This document shows, piece by piece, positions 39,401 through 52,160 of a DNA stretch of 64,000 bases. The translations under genes were made by a program, and so were the position numbers. This DNA is from Sitta carolinensis (taxonomy: Eukaryota; Chordata; Aves; Passeriformes; Sittidae), in NCBI GenBank assembly GCA_032173965.1, contig CM063294.1:6060452-6124451 (forward strand), read 5' to 3'. The notes below the pieces were generated by a model. The model had not been told where the DNA came from and made no database searches. It saw only the letters and a list, made by a program, of their open reading frames with translations. The number at the start of each line of letters is the position of its first letter. The stretch's first letter is position 1.

Positions 39401-41051
39401 AGCATGAGTGTTTCCAGCAAATGCAATATGCATTCAGTCACAGCCCTGATTACTCACCTCTGTCCCCCATTACTCAGAGGATCCAAGGGTTATGAAGGCC
39501 TCACACACAACTACAATAAGGACAAGTTATTTTCTCCATTTTAAATATACTTCCTGGAGTAAATGCAGCCTGGGGCTGTAGATGCCAAAAGGACTGTCCA
39601 GAGATTTCCACGCTATTTCATTTTTTTACTAGCAACCAAAATCCCCAGAGAGATCGTGAATGCAGGAACTCTGATTAGAGTAGCTACATATTTTAAAACT
39701 GTTTTTTGCATCATGTCCAAAAGTAATTTCTTTTCATTACATTCATATTGGTGATAATAAAGAGAAGATAAGGTCTGGTGCCAAGGTAGATTATCTTGTT
39801 TCTGTAGGAGAGAAATTTGGCTTTGTGAATCAGCTATTTGGTATCATACACATATGTGTTCACAATATCCTCCTCCTCCAGCAGAACAGGCCAGCATGAG
39901 GGGGCAGCCAACCCAGTATTGTAATTGATTAATTAATTAGCAATGAACAGTAACTCTTAAGGATTACACTGTAGTCACTGCATTCAGAACACAGAAGGCA
40001 ATTCCTGCCAAGTGTTAGAACCCACAACACCTCGTTTAGACAGGAAACTCAGTTCCGTGTTTGAACTTTCTCATGTTTCCTCTTCTTCTTGTGGCACATT
40101 TTCCAGTGCTTTGCTACCCAGTAAAATTAACCTGAACAGAAACAGAGGCACTTTCATCTACCGGATACAGTTCAAAGTTGTCAGATCTCAACTTTGAATT
40201 CTTTGCTTTTCCTCATTCATGTTCTATCAATTGCCAGGGACTAAAAGTGGGTTTATCTATCAGGCAACTTTTACTTGTGAAATATATAACATTTTGATAA
40301 ATAATATAATTTTAAGTGTTTTACAGCCTGCTTTATGCTGTTAATGATACAATACAATGAAGAAATGGCAATTACAATTAATTTCTTAAAAGCTACGTTG
40401 CTTAGAAAATAAAATGCCTGCACAAATTTGCCAGTTAAAAATCAAAATTGTCATATATACATGTAAGCCTTTAGTACAAATAGAATTTCTGGCAGATTTA
40501 TGTTCAAGATAAAAAATGTTACCTGTCAAATACAGCCATAAAAATTTAAATACCTGCTTAATGTGCAGCTTCAAGTATTGTGAATGTAGCATTCATTATC
40601 ATAAACACAGTAGTATGATCTAATTATGTATTCTGTCCTAAGTTTGTCAGATAACATAACTTGAAAATAGCACAACTAAATCAAATATGTTCTACTTACC
40701 TATTGAGTGTTAGTGAAATTGCACATAAAAAGGCTTCTTTGCAGTCAATTTTAAGACAGTGCAACTTTGTGACGGGTTTTATTTTATTTAAGGATTTTAT
40801 CATCAGTTTATCAACTAGTTTTAGAGCTTTTCACAACATGAGCGTATCTTCATATCCAAACACAAATAGATGAGTTGTTGTATGAATTATCACTCTTATT
40901 AAAGTTTATCTTCATCTCACACACTGACCAATATACCCATCTTTTTCCACTGTGCTGTGATTCACAATTTAGGCAAAAGCAAGGTAAGTCTTTGCAAACC
41001 ATTGAACTGAAATAAAGCAAGGCAAGAATCTGAAGGCCAGTTTGGTTGGGT
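36491..41051. other. Gene-free AT-rich unique DNA
   Basis: No supportable gene. Contents include an A tract at 37089-37104, a short GGGTTT run at 37900-37916, a G-rich stretch at 38585-38602, and GC-richer text near 37860-38300 without a usable reading frame. No retroelement was recognised. Confidence 0.65.
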
Positions 41052-41518
41052 TGTCCTGGTTTGGGCTGGGGTAGAGTTAATTTCCTTCCTAATGGCTGGC
41101 ACAGTGCTGTGCTACCCCACCCGTGAGCAGCTGGGGGTACACAAGGAGCTGGGAGGGGTCACAGCCTGGACAGCTGACCCCAACTGACCCCAGGGATATC
41201 CCAGACCACGTGGAACCTTGGTCAGGAACTAAACCAGGGAGAAAGGGGCCAGGGGCACTCTGCTCAGAAATGGGCTGGGCATCACTCAGCAGGACAGGAG
41301 CAATCACATTGTTCATCGTTTGCTTTCTATATTCTGTTAATCTTTATTAATAATAATTATTATTATACCTTCCACTTCTGTCCCATTAAGCTGTCTTTGT
41401 CTCAAGCCACACATTTTGCAATTTTTTACCCAGTTTTCTCCCCTATCCCATTAGTGTGGATGGAGAGCAAGCAAACAACTCTGTGGTGTTGAGCTTCCTG
41501 CCAGTTTAAACCACCACA
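41052..41518 (+). mobile_element. Solo LTR of an avian endogenous retrovirus (copy 2, internally shortened)
   Basis: This is a second member of the LTR family at 11921-12424. It keeps a proper TG start (TGTCCTGGTTTGGGCTGGGG) and a CA end (TTTAAACCACCACA). Shared segments include GTAGAGTTAATTTCCTTCCT, the GAGCTGGGAGGGG region, GGGATATCCCAGACCA, CAATCACATTGTTCATCGTT, and a CCCATTAAGCTGTCTTTGTC segment that corresponds to the family's polyadenylation region. Compared with copy 1, about 70 bases are missing between the CACAGTGCTGTG segment and the GAGCTGGGAGG segment. The flanking tetranucleotides GGGT and GGTT could be a worn target duplication, but this is weak. No internal retroviral genes adjoin it, so it is a solo LTR formed by recombination between two LTRs. 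Confidence 0.9.
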
Positions 41519-44500
41519 GGTTCCAACATCAGCATGATTGACTTCAGGGGCAAAAGAAAGTGGTTTGTATCACACCTCTTAGACTACATAAAAAATAGCC
41601 TGTCCTCTTAAATTAAAATCAGAGGTAAGAAACTGTAAGAAATATAATTGTTTTCGCTTGAACCTAGAGAGGGAGGACCAGGGCAAAATAAAGTAACAAA
41701 TCTTTCAACATTACATGAGTTTTACTTCAATCAGACTAGTCCCTAATATGGATCCTTGGGATGTGAAATAAGTCTGACTTTTGCTTTCCACTCAAAACTC
41801 CGATGCCCTCGACCATTTCTCTCAGTAGCAGTAGAAAAGCAGAACTTCTGCTGCCTCACCCTCCAGCTGGAGTCATTTTCCCTGGAATGATCGCTCCCCT
41901 GCCTCTCTCCAGTACAGATTTGCCCTCACAGCCTTGTGACACAATCCTAGTTCACCGGGTGCATTTGTAACTGTTCTTCAGAAATGCAGAGCTACACCTG
42001 CTGTCTGGGGTGGTCTGAATTTTCTACTCCTTCCATTGCTCCCTCCCTGCAAAGTCAGGTTTTGATCATTCCTTTGTTCTCTGGCTCCCAGCTTCTTTCA
42101 TGTCACTCTGAGGATATTCTCACAGTGCCTCTTTGTACATGTTATGACATCTGACTGGAGCATCTCGATAGGACTGGAAAAACTGTGTTAACACAAGGAA
42201 ATACCCTAATTATGATCATCACCATTTCTATTCCAGCTACTTGCAAAACTGATCCTGGGGTGACAGCCCCATTCTATTTGACACATATACACAAAACATT
42301 CAGCCAAAAGACCAGCTCTGTAAAAGAGGCTGTAAAAATGGGTTCTGAAAAATCACTGTAGGTTCTACTTGATTTAAAGGAAGATGTCTCATTTATTGAG
42401 ACATCTGTATTCAGGTTTTTTCCTGAATTTTTTAAACTTCTGAAAGCAAATTTATATCCATTTCATGAAAAACAGGGCAAAGAGTGATCCTCCTATGTGC
42501 ATAAAGAAATGAAACATAAGGCTGTAAAGGAGGAAATGGAGCATAGACACACATTCAAAAGTTATTCACATAAAAGCTAAAATTTACTTCCAAATCCCAA
42601 TTCTATTATGACCATAATAAAACAAACCTAGGTATAGATATCTACGAGATACAGGCCACAAGCACCTGTGAACACCTACTGCCCACAAAGCACAGTAATA
42701 CAACTCTTCCAGTCAAAGGAAATGCAGGGCTTAAACATCTTCAGAAAACAAGCACCCAAATTTCATCTTAGTAATACAAAAGAAAGGGACTAAGTTATTT
42801 TTACCTCAGCATTCACCCTGCCATGATATTGTTCAAAAAGAGTGAAGAATTAAAAAAAAAACCCAAAACCTTCAAAAATATTGAAAAATCAGAAACTCTC
42901 TTCATAATGTTGCAGCTAAATTATGAATTAAAATCATTCCATTATTATGCCACACAATTGGGGCCTACTGGGGAAATATTGGCACACTACAAATTAGAGT
43001 TGTAATAATACAGTTCTTGATTTCTAATACTTAAAATTTTCCCCATGGTAATTATGGTAAAAATAATAATAATAATGTGCAATAACTGTAATTAATCTAA
43101 TTAGTTCATTAAAATGATGACGGCTATTAACACTATAGGTCATAAATTAAGACAAGACCTTCTCTGAACATTAATAGAGATGAAATATGTTTTCCTCTGC
43201 ACAATGGACAAGGCACCAGCTGCTTCTTTGGTGAAAAAAATAGTGGGATGATTATCTAAAGATGCAAATGGAGTTTCTTTCACTACCCACTGTGAAGGTT
43301 GAATATCAATGATACAAAAACAATTTTTCTTCAGATGGAAAGGGTCACAGCCCACTGCAGAGGGGGGAGAGCTTTCCATTTGCCAGTTCAAGGCCTCTGC
43401 CCTGGCAGCACTTCTCCTGTCCTACTGTTCCCCCTTTGTCCCCTTCCTCCAAAGAAACTTCCAAGTGAAAGGCTGTATTGATTACTATGCTTTTACTAGT
43501 ACAATTGCGTGTTCTCTATCATGTATTTATGGTGTTCCATTCATGAGCTTTTGGGTATTCATTTGTATGCATTAACTCTACCTATGTGAAACATCATATA
43601 TGATAAATGCATATCTTGGTACATGGAGTTGAATGCCGTGTGCAAAGTTGCAGAAACATATGATAAATCAATTATTTATGTCCTTTTTATTGCCTCACTG
43701 GCCAGATAATTCTGTGTTCCCTGGGGCTTTAAGATTCCAATCCAGTGAACAGATTACAGCATCCATCATTTGCTTGAAATCCGCATGCCAAATAAATATT
43801 TTTTTCATCTTCCTCTAATGTGAAATGTCATCTCTTTTCTACAAGCACTGGTATGATTCAGTCTTGAAAGAGCTCCAGGTTTCCCTGCTATAAAAGCTTC
43901 AGGGTCTAACCCAGGCCAAGGAAAATGGTGCCATCAAGACAAGACATTCCAGTGCCCTGCTCACATCTACTCCAAGCCTTTTGAAGAACCAAAATCATCT
44001 TCCTTGAAAACAGGGAATTCACATGCAGAATATTTTGTCAGAAATATATATGACTGTGTTCCATCCTTTCCTGGGTTTCCCAGGAAAATGTACTAGTGGA
44101 AAATGCCACTCAGTGCAGTTCTCCATGGAGGTCAGCCTTATGTACCCTAAATATTGCCTCCCTCTTCTCACCCCAGAGCCAGCTGGAAAATGCCATCCTG
44201 CAGGGAACAGCAAGACAGAGAGAAGAGCAAAGTGGAACCCGTAGAGAGATTCTGCCAAATGAGAGAATTTGTAGAGATCATAGACAGAAGAAAGGTCACA
44301 AAAAATAAAGTCCTCTATGGTGTCTGGGTTAGCAGACCTGTGGTTGACCTCAAGCCAAGTGTCCATTTAGCCTGTTTACACAAGTTATTTAACACTGCCA
44401 CAGGGGCTTTGATTCTTTCATAAACAAATTTTCTATTCAGAAAATATGTTTACTATATCCTGAGTTGTATCCTTCACATAGACTGGTAAGCATCAGGAAT

Positions 44501-47500
44501 TAGGGTTCTATTCATAGACAGACAAAGGCCATTTGTCCGCCTCTCTCCCAGAGCAGCCCTTCTGTAACACAGCTACTCCTTCACCAGCCTCCCAGGTATG
44601 TGCTTTGGGATGAGAAAATCTTAAATTCACTTGTTTTGTAATTTCCTATCAGTTGATACAGACATGAGTGAAGCAGAAATAGGACAAAACCCTAGTATCT
44701 CCCTACACAAAAAATAACATGATAAAAAGAAATCATCTAAGAACTTGTGAGAATTACAACAAAATTGAACTTCAGCTGGGAAATGGCATCTGATTTTGCT
44801 TTCAAATATAAACCCAGAGAAATCACAAAATAGGTAACTTGAAGTATGATAATTACTAAGAATTCATGGAAGCTGTCTAGGCATAGATTTATTTTTGTTT
44901 AATGTGCAGCCTCAGTGGCAGTCTTAAGGTAGAAAAAAAAAGGTTATTTTCTGTGCATTTTTAAAGGAAATAATGAATAATTCAATTTTAAGGAAGGAAG
45001 CATAGGAACAATTGACGCTATCTTTCCTTTTCACTGTATTATTTATGCTGGCCTTTATTTCCATAAAAGATAAATCTTCTGTAAAGAACTAATACTTCTA
45101 GAACAATTGCTTTTAATTACAAAATCTCAAAACATTTTCCTAGGACTAAGTCTTATTTTATGAAATAAGTTTGATTAAAAAATAGGAAAAGACAAAAAAA
45201 TCTAACATTTTAATAACATTCAGTAGCAATTTCGGCCAAAGAGTTACAGACTATTAGCATTTTTCTTCATATGACCTGTTCTATTTACAGGAAGAAAAAT
45301 GCTGGAAAATGGGGAAAAGTCCCAACCTCTGAAAAAAACACAGAACTTTTAAGTATTCTGCTCTGTGCCATCCTTGCCCTTACACTTCTCAGAGCCTGGG
45401 TGCTGTTAGAAAGGTAAACTGAGACAGAGACAAAATTATTTCTTCTACAATTTGCAATTGCTTTTCACTCTGCTTTGTGCCGTTCTTAATAGGTCATAGG
45501 TCTTAAGAGGTTACAGTTCATACTCCATATATAGCTTTTCCTTATAAAGAAACACAATAACCAAGAGGGATTAAAAATAATCTCCCCTTCTCTCCAAATT
45601 ATAAGCAAATTGTTACAGGCCTAAAGAACTTGTTTCCAAAATAATGGGTTTGGAATTCATTCTTTTATTTTCCTTCCTTTTTCTTTAGTTTTCTTTTTTG
45701 GTGTTATGGTTTATGTTTTCAACTTCTCTGGAACAATAAGAAGTAAAACCAAATATAGTACTATAAAAAATTAGAAGCTGGCTCTTACAAAATACTACCA
45801 GCCTGGCAGCTGGAGCTTTACAAATAGTATTAAATATTGCAAGGAAATAAAAACTGAGAAAATAATTGTTAGGGAATATTAAGGACAAACTGCCTTAGAG
45901 GAGAAAAATTTTGTGAACAAAACCTAGAAGTTGAAGAGGGCCAACTGGCCTCTTCCTCTTGTCTCACATCCTGCTCTTGTAACCTAATGGTTATTCCTGG
46001 GATTTGCATGCTGGTCAGCACTGCTTGCAGGCATACAAGAAAAAATTACAGAACCTTGTTCAAGATCCTGTTTTTAACTCTAATATTTTCTGTTTGCATA
46101 TTAAAAAAAAATACTAATATCCAGGCTTGACATTGATGAGGTCTAAAAACTCTCAGCAAAAATACCTGTGTGCACTTGGAGAACTTTGACCTCCCTGACA
46201 CTGGATACACAGGTATCTCATATGAGAGAAAAAAGCACTGGAAGTTCATGTATAAATAACTTGACTTATGTCTTTGTTGGTACAGTACTCTTGCTGATCT
46301 TATGAAGACAATGGAATGTCAGAGAAACAAACAGCAGGAGCTGCTTTAACACCTTCAGCACAATGATTTCTTCCTTACAGCATACATATCTCAGAAACAC
46401 TGCTGGCAGGTTTCCCTTTGTTCAGCATGTTCCTGCTGAGTCCAGATGTTTGCCTTTGCTCCACTCCAGTCAGAAAAATCACAAAAGGTTTCCTGATTTG
46501 CTCGTGGGCAGAGCTGTGTGAGCACAGCTGGTCCAGCCCAGTGACAGAGAGCCTCTCTGGCTCCAGAGGGCAAGGAGAAGTAATGCCACTCCATTTCAGT
46601 GGCTGCCAGTCACAATCCTGCTGCACCTTCGAGTGAGGAGCTCAAACACTGCCGAGCCTGTCTGGATCATCTGCACCACTTCAGATCATTCAGTGCTGGC
46701 CTGTGCCATCTCAGCTGCTCTGCACTTCCGCTGGGCAGCTGCACCATCCTTTTTCTATTCCATTCAAAAACATTGCCTTCAGTCAGGACTTCGACACGAA
46801 CAAGAAACTGGAACCCCTATGCTGAGAACTTCCAATGAATCAGGATTTTTAAAATGCAGGTGCTCAGCACTTTCTAAGAATCTTGGAAGGATACTCAGGG
46901 TAGGTGCTTCTGAGCATGAGGCAGTTCAAGCCAGTGGTCAGACCTGAGCCCCTTATCCCGCATTTGGAAGAGTAACGAGGTGAGGAGCTGTCATTGCCCC
47001 TGCGGGAGCTGCACGGATCCTTGACACACGATTTCAAGGCCAGCACAGGCTCTGTCCGGGGCTCCTGCACCAGCCCCAGTGTTCCACTGCACTCCTGACT
47101 CCTCAGCCCGTGCAGCCTGACCAAGGAAAGTCTTCATTAGTTTAATTTCAGGAGGAAGCAGGTCATCCTTTCAGGTCTATCATTTCCTAGATTTTACTCT
47201 CTGTGCTATAGGTACAATTCTTTGTTGATTCCCATGGGGCTGAGCACATGCTCAGAGAGAAGGGGAACACCCCAGCTAAGTCTGATTTTTTTTGCCTAGT
47301 GATACTCATTATTCAATTAACTTCTGATGTTTGGCTGTCAGAATTCATTCTGTTAAAGGACACTGAGTATAAATTAAATAGTTGTGTCACTAATGATAAT
47401 TTTAAAAAATGAAACATTTCTGCATATGAAAACAGTAAAAAAAAAAATCAGCATTTTTTCTGGCTTAAAACCAAAACATGGGTTATCCCTCTTGCACTAG

Positions 47501-48404
47501 AAACAAATAAAACAATTAAAAGGAAAAAACAACTTTGCTTCTGGGAAAAATTATTACTTTTTCTTAATCAAATTCATGAATTTTAATCAGTAAGTGCCTT
47601 AATGTGTGAAGGGAAAATGGCAATTTTCAGAGCTCTTCTCCCTGGAAGGATATTACATTATATCTTTTCCATTCTGAATGTCCCAGACATTATTTTACAA
47701 GTGCCTACTGATACTTTAAAGTTAGGATCGAATTTTGTATTTAAATTGCAACCCATCTCCAGTTTCAGGTCATTGAGATGCAAAAGGTCATGATATTTGC
47801 CTTTCATTTTTCTCTTCTCAGAATACTAAAACTTGAGACTATAAAGAATGCTGTATGAAATATAATTTCTTGCCAATTGCATGAAGAATATACAGTGATT
47901 AAGTAAGTAGTTTGACCTGAGTTGTTTAATCCTATTCACCTAGGATCACCTTCAAAAATTTGGCTTCTCAGTGCAAGTATGAATATTTTAAAGAATACAG
48001 GGAAAGATTCAAGGTGAAAAACGGCCATGAAAGATGAGAATCTGCTTCATCTTTGGGTCAAAACATTGTCTCTGAATAAAAACAAAGAAAAAAATATGTA
48101 AGTGACTTTTCTTTTGCATTCATCAGAGAATATATTATTTTCATAAAATAAACTATAAAATATGATAAAAGAGAATCTAGGCTAGATGGGCCCCCTCCTC
48201 CCATCCCCAAAAATTTACAGACAAGTTTCCAAATAAAGCTTCCAGTCCTAATTCCACACAACCCCTTTTTACTGTCCTAGTGAAGAAAGTAGACCAAGTC
48301 AGTAGATCCTGCATCTACTTTACAGCTGCTTAACACCTCCAGATGGATGAGGTGCAAATGACATTCAGAGGCAGCATTTCTGCTGAAATTATTAGATTCA
48401 CCGA
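41519..48404. other. Gene-free AT-rich unique DNA
   Basis: No supportable gene. Reading frames up to 115 codons (near 44020-44370) overlap on both strands and match no family I recognise. A short AAT run lies at 43062-43076. A GC-richer patch at 46390-47120 holds overlapping frames of 67-104 codons but no convincing exon. Confidence 0.65.
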
Positions 48405-48660
48405 TTTATAGGAACAGAAATGGACCATTGTCATCATCCAGTCTGACCTCCTGCATATTGACAACCATAGTCTTTTACCAACTTTTTCCTGAAGTGAGTC
48501 TGTAATATCTATTCCAGCTACCCTCTATCTTTTGAAATATGCCCATTTTGATTTTGGCACATTAAGGAATAGATATTCTGTCTCATTTCTCAGTAAATTT
48601 TCAATTGGGCAAATCAGTCTCACTATTAAAACGTAACTCCTCAGTTCTAGGACAACATTA
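48405..48660 (-). mobile_element. Remnant of an ancient amniote CR1-like LINE
   Basis: Read on the + strand, the text AATGGACCATTGTCATCATC, then CAGTCTGACCTCCTGCATAT, then AACCATAGTCTTTTACCAAC, and later TCTCACTATTAAAACGTAAC, follows from memory the complement of the 3' end of an old CR1-type LINE family that is widespread in turtles and crocodilians and survives as fossils in birds. The match is spread over about 250 bases but heavily diverged, with small gaps. No coding capacity remains. Such old copies have sometimes been kept as conserved non-coding elements. The family name is not assigned. Confidence 0.65.
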
Positions 48661-49843
48661 AGTCCCCTATTTTTCATGTACTATCAGTACACTGTCAAAA
48701 CTTCACACATCACTTTTGCCAAGCACATACTTATTTATGTCTCAAAAGGAAGCTGCCTTTTAGCACCCCATAGCAGGGACTCCTCCAACACAAAATAGTT
48801 CCTGTGACAGAAGTGCAAGGACAGTTCCTGCACAATGAAGTGCTCAGTAGCCAGGCTCAGAACAGCTCTGAGGGCCAGCTGCCATGGGCACTCTGTGCCT
48901 CTGCTGCTCCTCACCTGCTTTCCTTGGCTCCTGTCAGGGGCTCAAGGCTCATCTCAGGGTTTCATTATATGCAGCAATACACAGATACATCCCAAAAATG
49001 CAGTCTCGAAGGAACAGCACTGGCTGCTCCCATCAGACCAGTGACCCACACCAGATCTCAGCTGGGAGACATCTCATCCTCCAGACACTGAACACATGGA
49101 AGTGTGTCTTTGCTAAAACACACCTGTACATTCACAGCATCCACAAGCCAAAAAGCAGCTCACAGTTGTGATACCTGTTCCCTTTGCCCCCACTTCATCC
49201 CTTCAGGGGTGCTCACAGGCCACAAAGGGCGTTCTCCTCTCTCCTCTGGCTCAGAGGTCAGAGAGCAGCCCTACAGGGAAGGAGAGAGGGGAGGTGACAG
49301 GCAAGAGGGCAAGGCTAGCACAGGAGCTCCTGGCCATGCACAGGGGCTCCAACCCCTTCCTCTGGCAGCATCCTGGAGCTGGGACTCACCCCACAGGCAC
49401 AAAGGAACAGAGACAGGGCTGTGCACTCCCTGCACCCTGCCTAACCCATGGAGCCAAATCGAAACAGAGCCCAGTGTGGGCAGTCACAACATCACACCAG
49501 AAACCATCAATTCCATTAAGAACAAGAACCTCCTGGCCACCCTTGGAGGAACACATCCAGACTGTACATCCCAGCCAGTAAGAGCCTTCTATTTACACAG
49601 CTGTGGATCTCCAAATATAACTGATTTTTTTTTTTTTTTAAATCTGCTTCTTTTGAAGTATTCAGCAGGTTGATAGAGCTTTCAGCTGCAACTCTCTTGC
49701 TTTCTCACTCTTAAGCCTAATAGCTCATCAAGATGCAGCTTGCCAAATCTGCTTCTCCTCCTCCTCCCCCACCATTTCCATTGTCCTTTGCAGCATCCAG
49801 GGTTTTAAGGAGCTCCTGCCTATGAGGTTTAGAGGCAAGGCAC
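48661..49843. other. Gene-free stretch with a GC-richer block
   Basis: Between about 48830 and 49480 the composition is GC-richer, and frames of 189 codons (49104-49673) and 137 codons (49168-49581) lie on the same strand in different frames. The longer frame ends in a poly-phenylalanine stretch encoded by the T tract at 49625-49639. Neither shows a domain or a sensible composition. I treat both as chance. The block may be an old, unrecognisable retroelement. Confidence 0.5.
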
Positions 49844-50234
49844 TCACGAGTGTGGGAGGACGGACTGTCAGAACTAGAGACAGCGCTGAAGGCAGTCTCC
49901 CCCAGTGAACCGCAGCTGTGCTGAGTACCAGCGAGCGGGGACAGCCTTGCCGTAGCGGGGGCAGCGCTGTGCGGGGAGGATGGGTGTTCGGGACAGGGAC
50001 AGAGGGAGGCACCGCTGGAGCCGGCTGGCCGGGCTGCGAGCAGGAGCGCCAGGAGGGACAGGGACAGAGACAGAGAGGAGGCAGCCGGTCACCCAGCGGG
50101 AAGAAGGAGGTTGGAGGAAGAGAGGAGGAGTCCGTGATGAGTGGAGCTGCCCGTAGGAGCGTCACGAAGGGAAGGGAGGAAGGAATTGCACAAGGACTGA
50201 CTGCCCCGTGTGTGGAGCTCCAGTCACGAGTGTG
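49844..50234. other. GC-rich block bounded by a perfect 11-base direct repeat
   Basis: The 11-mer TCACGAGTGTG occurs at 49844-49854 and again at 50224-50234, and the bases on each side differ, so the match is exactly 11 long. Between them lie 369 bases that are GC-rich and CpG-rich, unlike both neighbours, with several GGGACAGGGACAGAG-type purine-rich stretches on the + strand. The arrangement is what a target-site duplication around an inserted sequence looks like. There is no A or T tail at either end and I recognise no family. A 173-codon frame on the - strand (49728-50249) extends past both ends of the block and resembles nothing known to me. Alternatives are a CpG-island promoter or a duplication by slippage. 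Confidence 0.5.
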
Positions 50235-51427
50235 CTCATAATGCATCATGTGGCTGACTGGCTTTTAATCCCCAATCAGTATCCTCCCCTTTTAAACAGA
50301 AGCTGTATCTTTACCAGCTACTTTTTTTGTAAAATTTAAATTTGACTTTGTTCTGTGACTGTTAACCTAATGCCTCCATCTGCTGAAAACCACTTCATTC
50401 TCTTTTCATAAACATCACCTCCAAATAATCTGTTTAACTTCCCTGAATATATTGTCCAATCATCTTGTGCATTTGTGATCTTACTTTTATGCTGAAGCTG
50501 TAATTTATTACCATTAAAATCTCGTTACAGAGGATTATTTTCAATTTGTTGAAATTTAGCTTCTCTGCTAGAAAACAGGGAAGAAAGATGGAAAGCAAGA
50601 CCGTGATGGACTTATTTTCCAGGATGTTTGTCTGCATTCATGCTAAGGGTATTAAATGGATTTACTTCCTCAAAGAGGAGTGAGAAGGGAGGTAAAGATA
50701 AAAGGGAGAAGATTAGTCTGACACTGAAGGACTAAGAAGGCTTTTTTAACAGTATTTACAAAAAAAGGGAAAAATATAAAATCTAGCTTATGCCAAAACT
50801 TCCTCCCACCCTTAGTTCCACTGTAGGTTATACAGGTATGCTAGATTTGCAAATAATTTATTATTGGAAAAAAAAAAAAAAAAAAAAAGACTATTAATTT
50901 GTTTTCTGTTAAAGAGATAAAGCACATAAATAATTCTCCATTCTTCACTTTGAAGTGTCAGGTGTCACTTTACAGTGCTAAGTTTATTAGCCTTGAAAGT
51001 CTTTTTCTTCTTTTGCTTTGTGCTACTGCTCTTTTTATCATGTGTCACATTTATGGAAATTTTAACTAACATTTCAGAGTGCCCTGTTTATACCACAGAT
51101 GGTGCATTTTAGATTATATATTTATTTTTATTTACTGTTTTCTCTTTTCTGACTCAGAAATTTAATGAGCTCTCCCACACCTCATACCCGGGGGAAGTAA
51201 GAAGACTGAAGAGGGCACATTAAAAGCAGTAGCTGATTTTATAGCTGTTAAATGTGAAATATGCTATTTATAACAGAGAAATTGAAGCCTGTGGCCACTA
51301 TAAAAATGCTCAAAGTGAGGACAAGATGCCTTTAGTAACTTCTTTACAAGTCATCCTACTAAATTTAACAGGAATTCCTGTGCAACAATTGTGTGTAAAA
51401 ACTGAGTGACTGCTAGGTAGTAACACA
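50235..51427. other. Gene-free AT-rich unique DNA with an A21 tract
   Basis: No gene or family recognised. The notable item is the A tract at 50868-50888. The 100 bases before it are AT-rich and do not resemble a processed transcript or a LINE tail. Confidence 0.65.
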
Positions 51428-51541
51428 TCATAAAATCAAAAAGTGCTTTGGGTTAGAAGAGATGTTAAAGCTCATCCAGTTCCAGAACCTGCCATGGGCA
51501 GGGACACCTTCCACTGTCACAGGCTGCTCCAAGCCCTGTCC
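51428..51541 (-). mobile_element. CR1 LINE 3' end, part 1 (split by an LTR)
   Basis: On the + strand this begins with the worn CR1 terminus ATAAAATCAAAAAGTGCTTT and continues with GGGTTAGAAGAGATG, CATCCAGTTCC, CTGCCATGGGCAGGGACACC and CAGGCTGCTCCAAGCCCTGT, the complement of the CR1 3' end. It stops abruptly at GTCC, where the LTR at 51542-52160 begins, and the same CR1 copy continues at 52165. Confidence 0.93.
51538..51541. repeat. Target-site duplication, left copy (GTCC)
   Basis: GTCC directly before the LTR pairs with GTTC at 52161-52164 directly after it, one mismatch. The uninterrupted CR1 consensus reads CCTGTCCAGCC here, so removing the LTR and one copy restores it. A 4-base duplication is typical of gamma-retrovirus-like (class I) elements, but such a short match is only supportive. 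Confidence 0.65.
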
Positions 51542-52160
51542 TGAGACATTAATTTTGAAGAGTTAAGAATTCTTTTTAAGTAGCTGAATTAGCTAAAGTA
51601 GATAGATAAGCTTTGTCTGTTAACAGAAACCAGATAAGCTATGCTGGATCCAGTAACTCATTCCTTGTCAAGTTTGTGTTTATGTAGTGAAAGACAAAAT
51701 GTAGTAAATAGATCCCAAGGACACCAGATAAGCTATAGACTCGCTGTGTTTACTGCCAAGGCTTCATTTGTCATGCATGCATTGAAAAGGTAAAAAGGTC
51801 AGAAGAGGGTGACTCATTTTATTTCATCATTTCTCGAGACCCCTCCCCTAAAAAGACCCCCGACTTATTTAAGGGGACAAAATGTGCATCCTTAATAGCT
51901 TTCTTTCCAATTAGCATACGAAGCGGGAAAGAGGAAGTGGCAGGAGTATGAATATGCATTTGTATTTTGTATATTCAACACTTTTGTAAATAAAAGCTTT
52001 GTAATTGCCTGTGTTCTTCGCAGTGCACATTAGGGAGTTACCCCACACGCTGCTCGGTGTGGCAATCCACACACCCTGCCTAACTTCAAACTGTTAGAGA
52101 GGGTTTGTCTGGCATAGTTGGAGACCAATATTAGATCGATATTCATATTTTAATAATTCA
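51542..52160 (+). mobile_element. Solo LTR of an endogenous retrovirus, inserted in a CR1
   Basis: This 619-base segment lies within a CR1 copy. It starts TGAGACATTAA and ends TTAATAATTCA, which form imperfect inverted ends. A possible TATA box (TTATTTAAGG, about 51865-51874) precedes an AATAAA at 51989-51994, followed by a TTGCCTGTGTTCTTCGCAG cleavage-like stretch and a U5 that includes the hairpin-capable CCACAC/GTGTGG pair near 52042-52060. That is the U3-R-U5 order of a + strand LTR. No internal retroviral genes are present. It is younger than the CR1 it interrupts. The sequence does not belong to the LTR family at 11921 and 41052, and I cannot name its family. The ends rest on the CR1 junctions and are probably exact to within a few bases. 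Confidence 0.85.

Noticed and set aside
49104..49673. 189-codon open frame on the + strand
   Set aside because: It ends in poly-phenylalanine from a T tract, overlaps a 137-codon frame in another phase, and resembles no protein I know. It reflects a GC-richer, stop-poor block.
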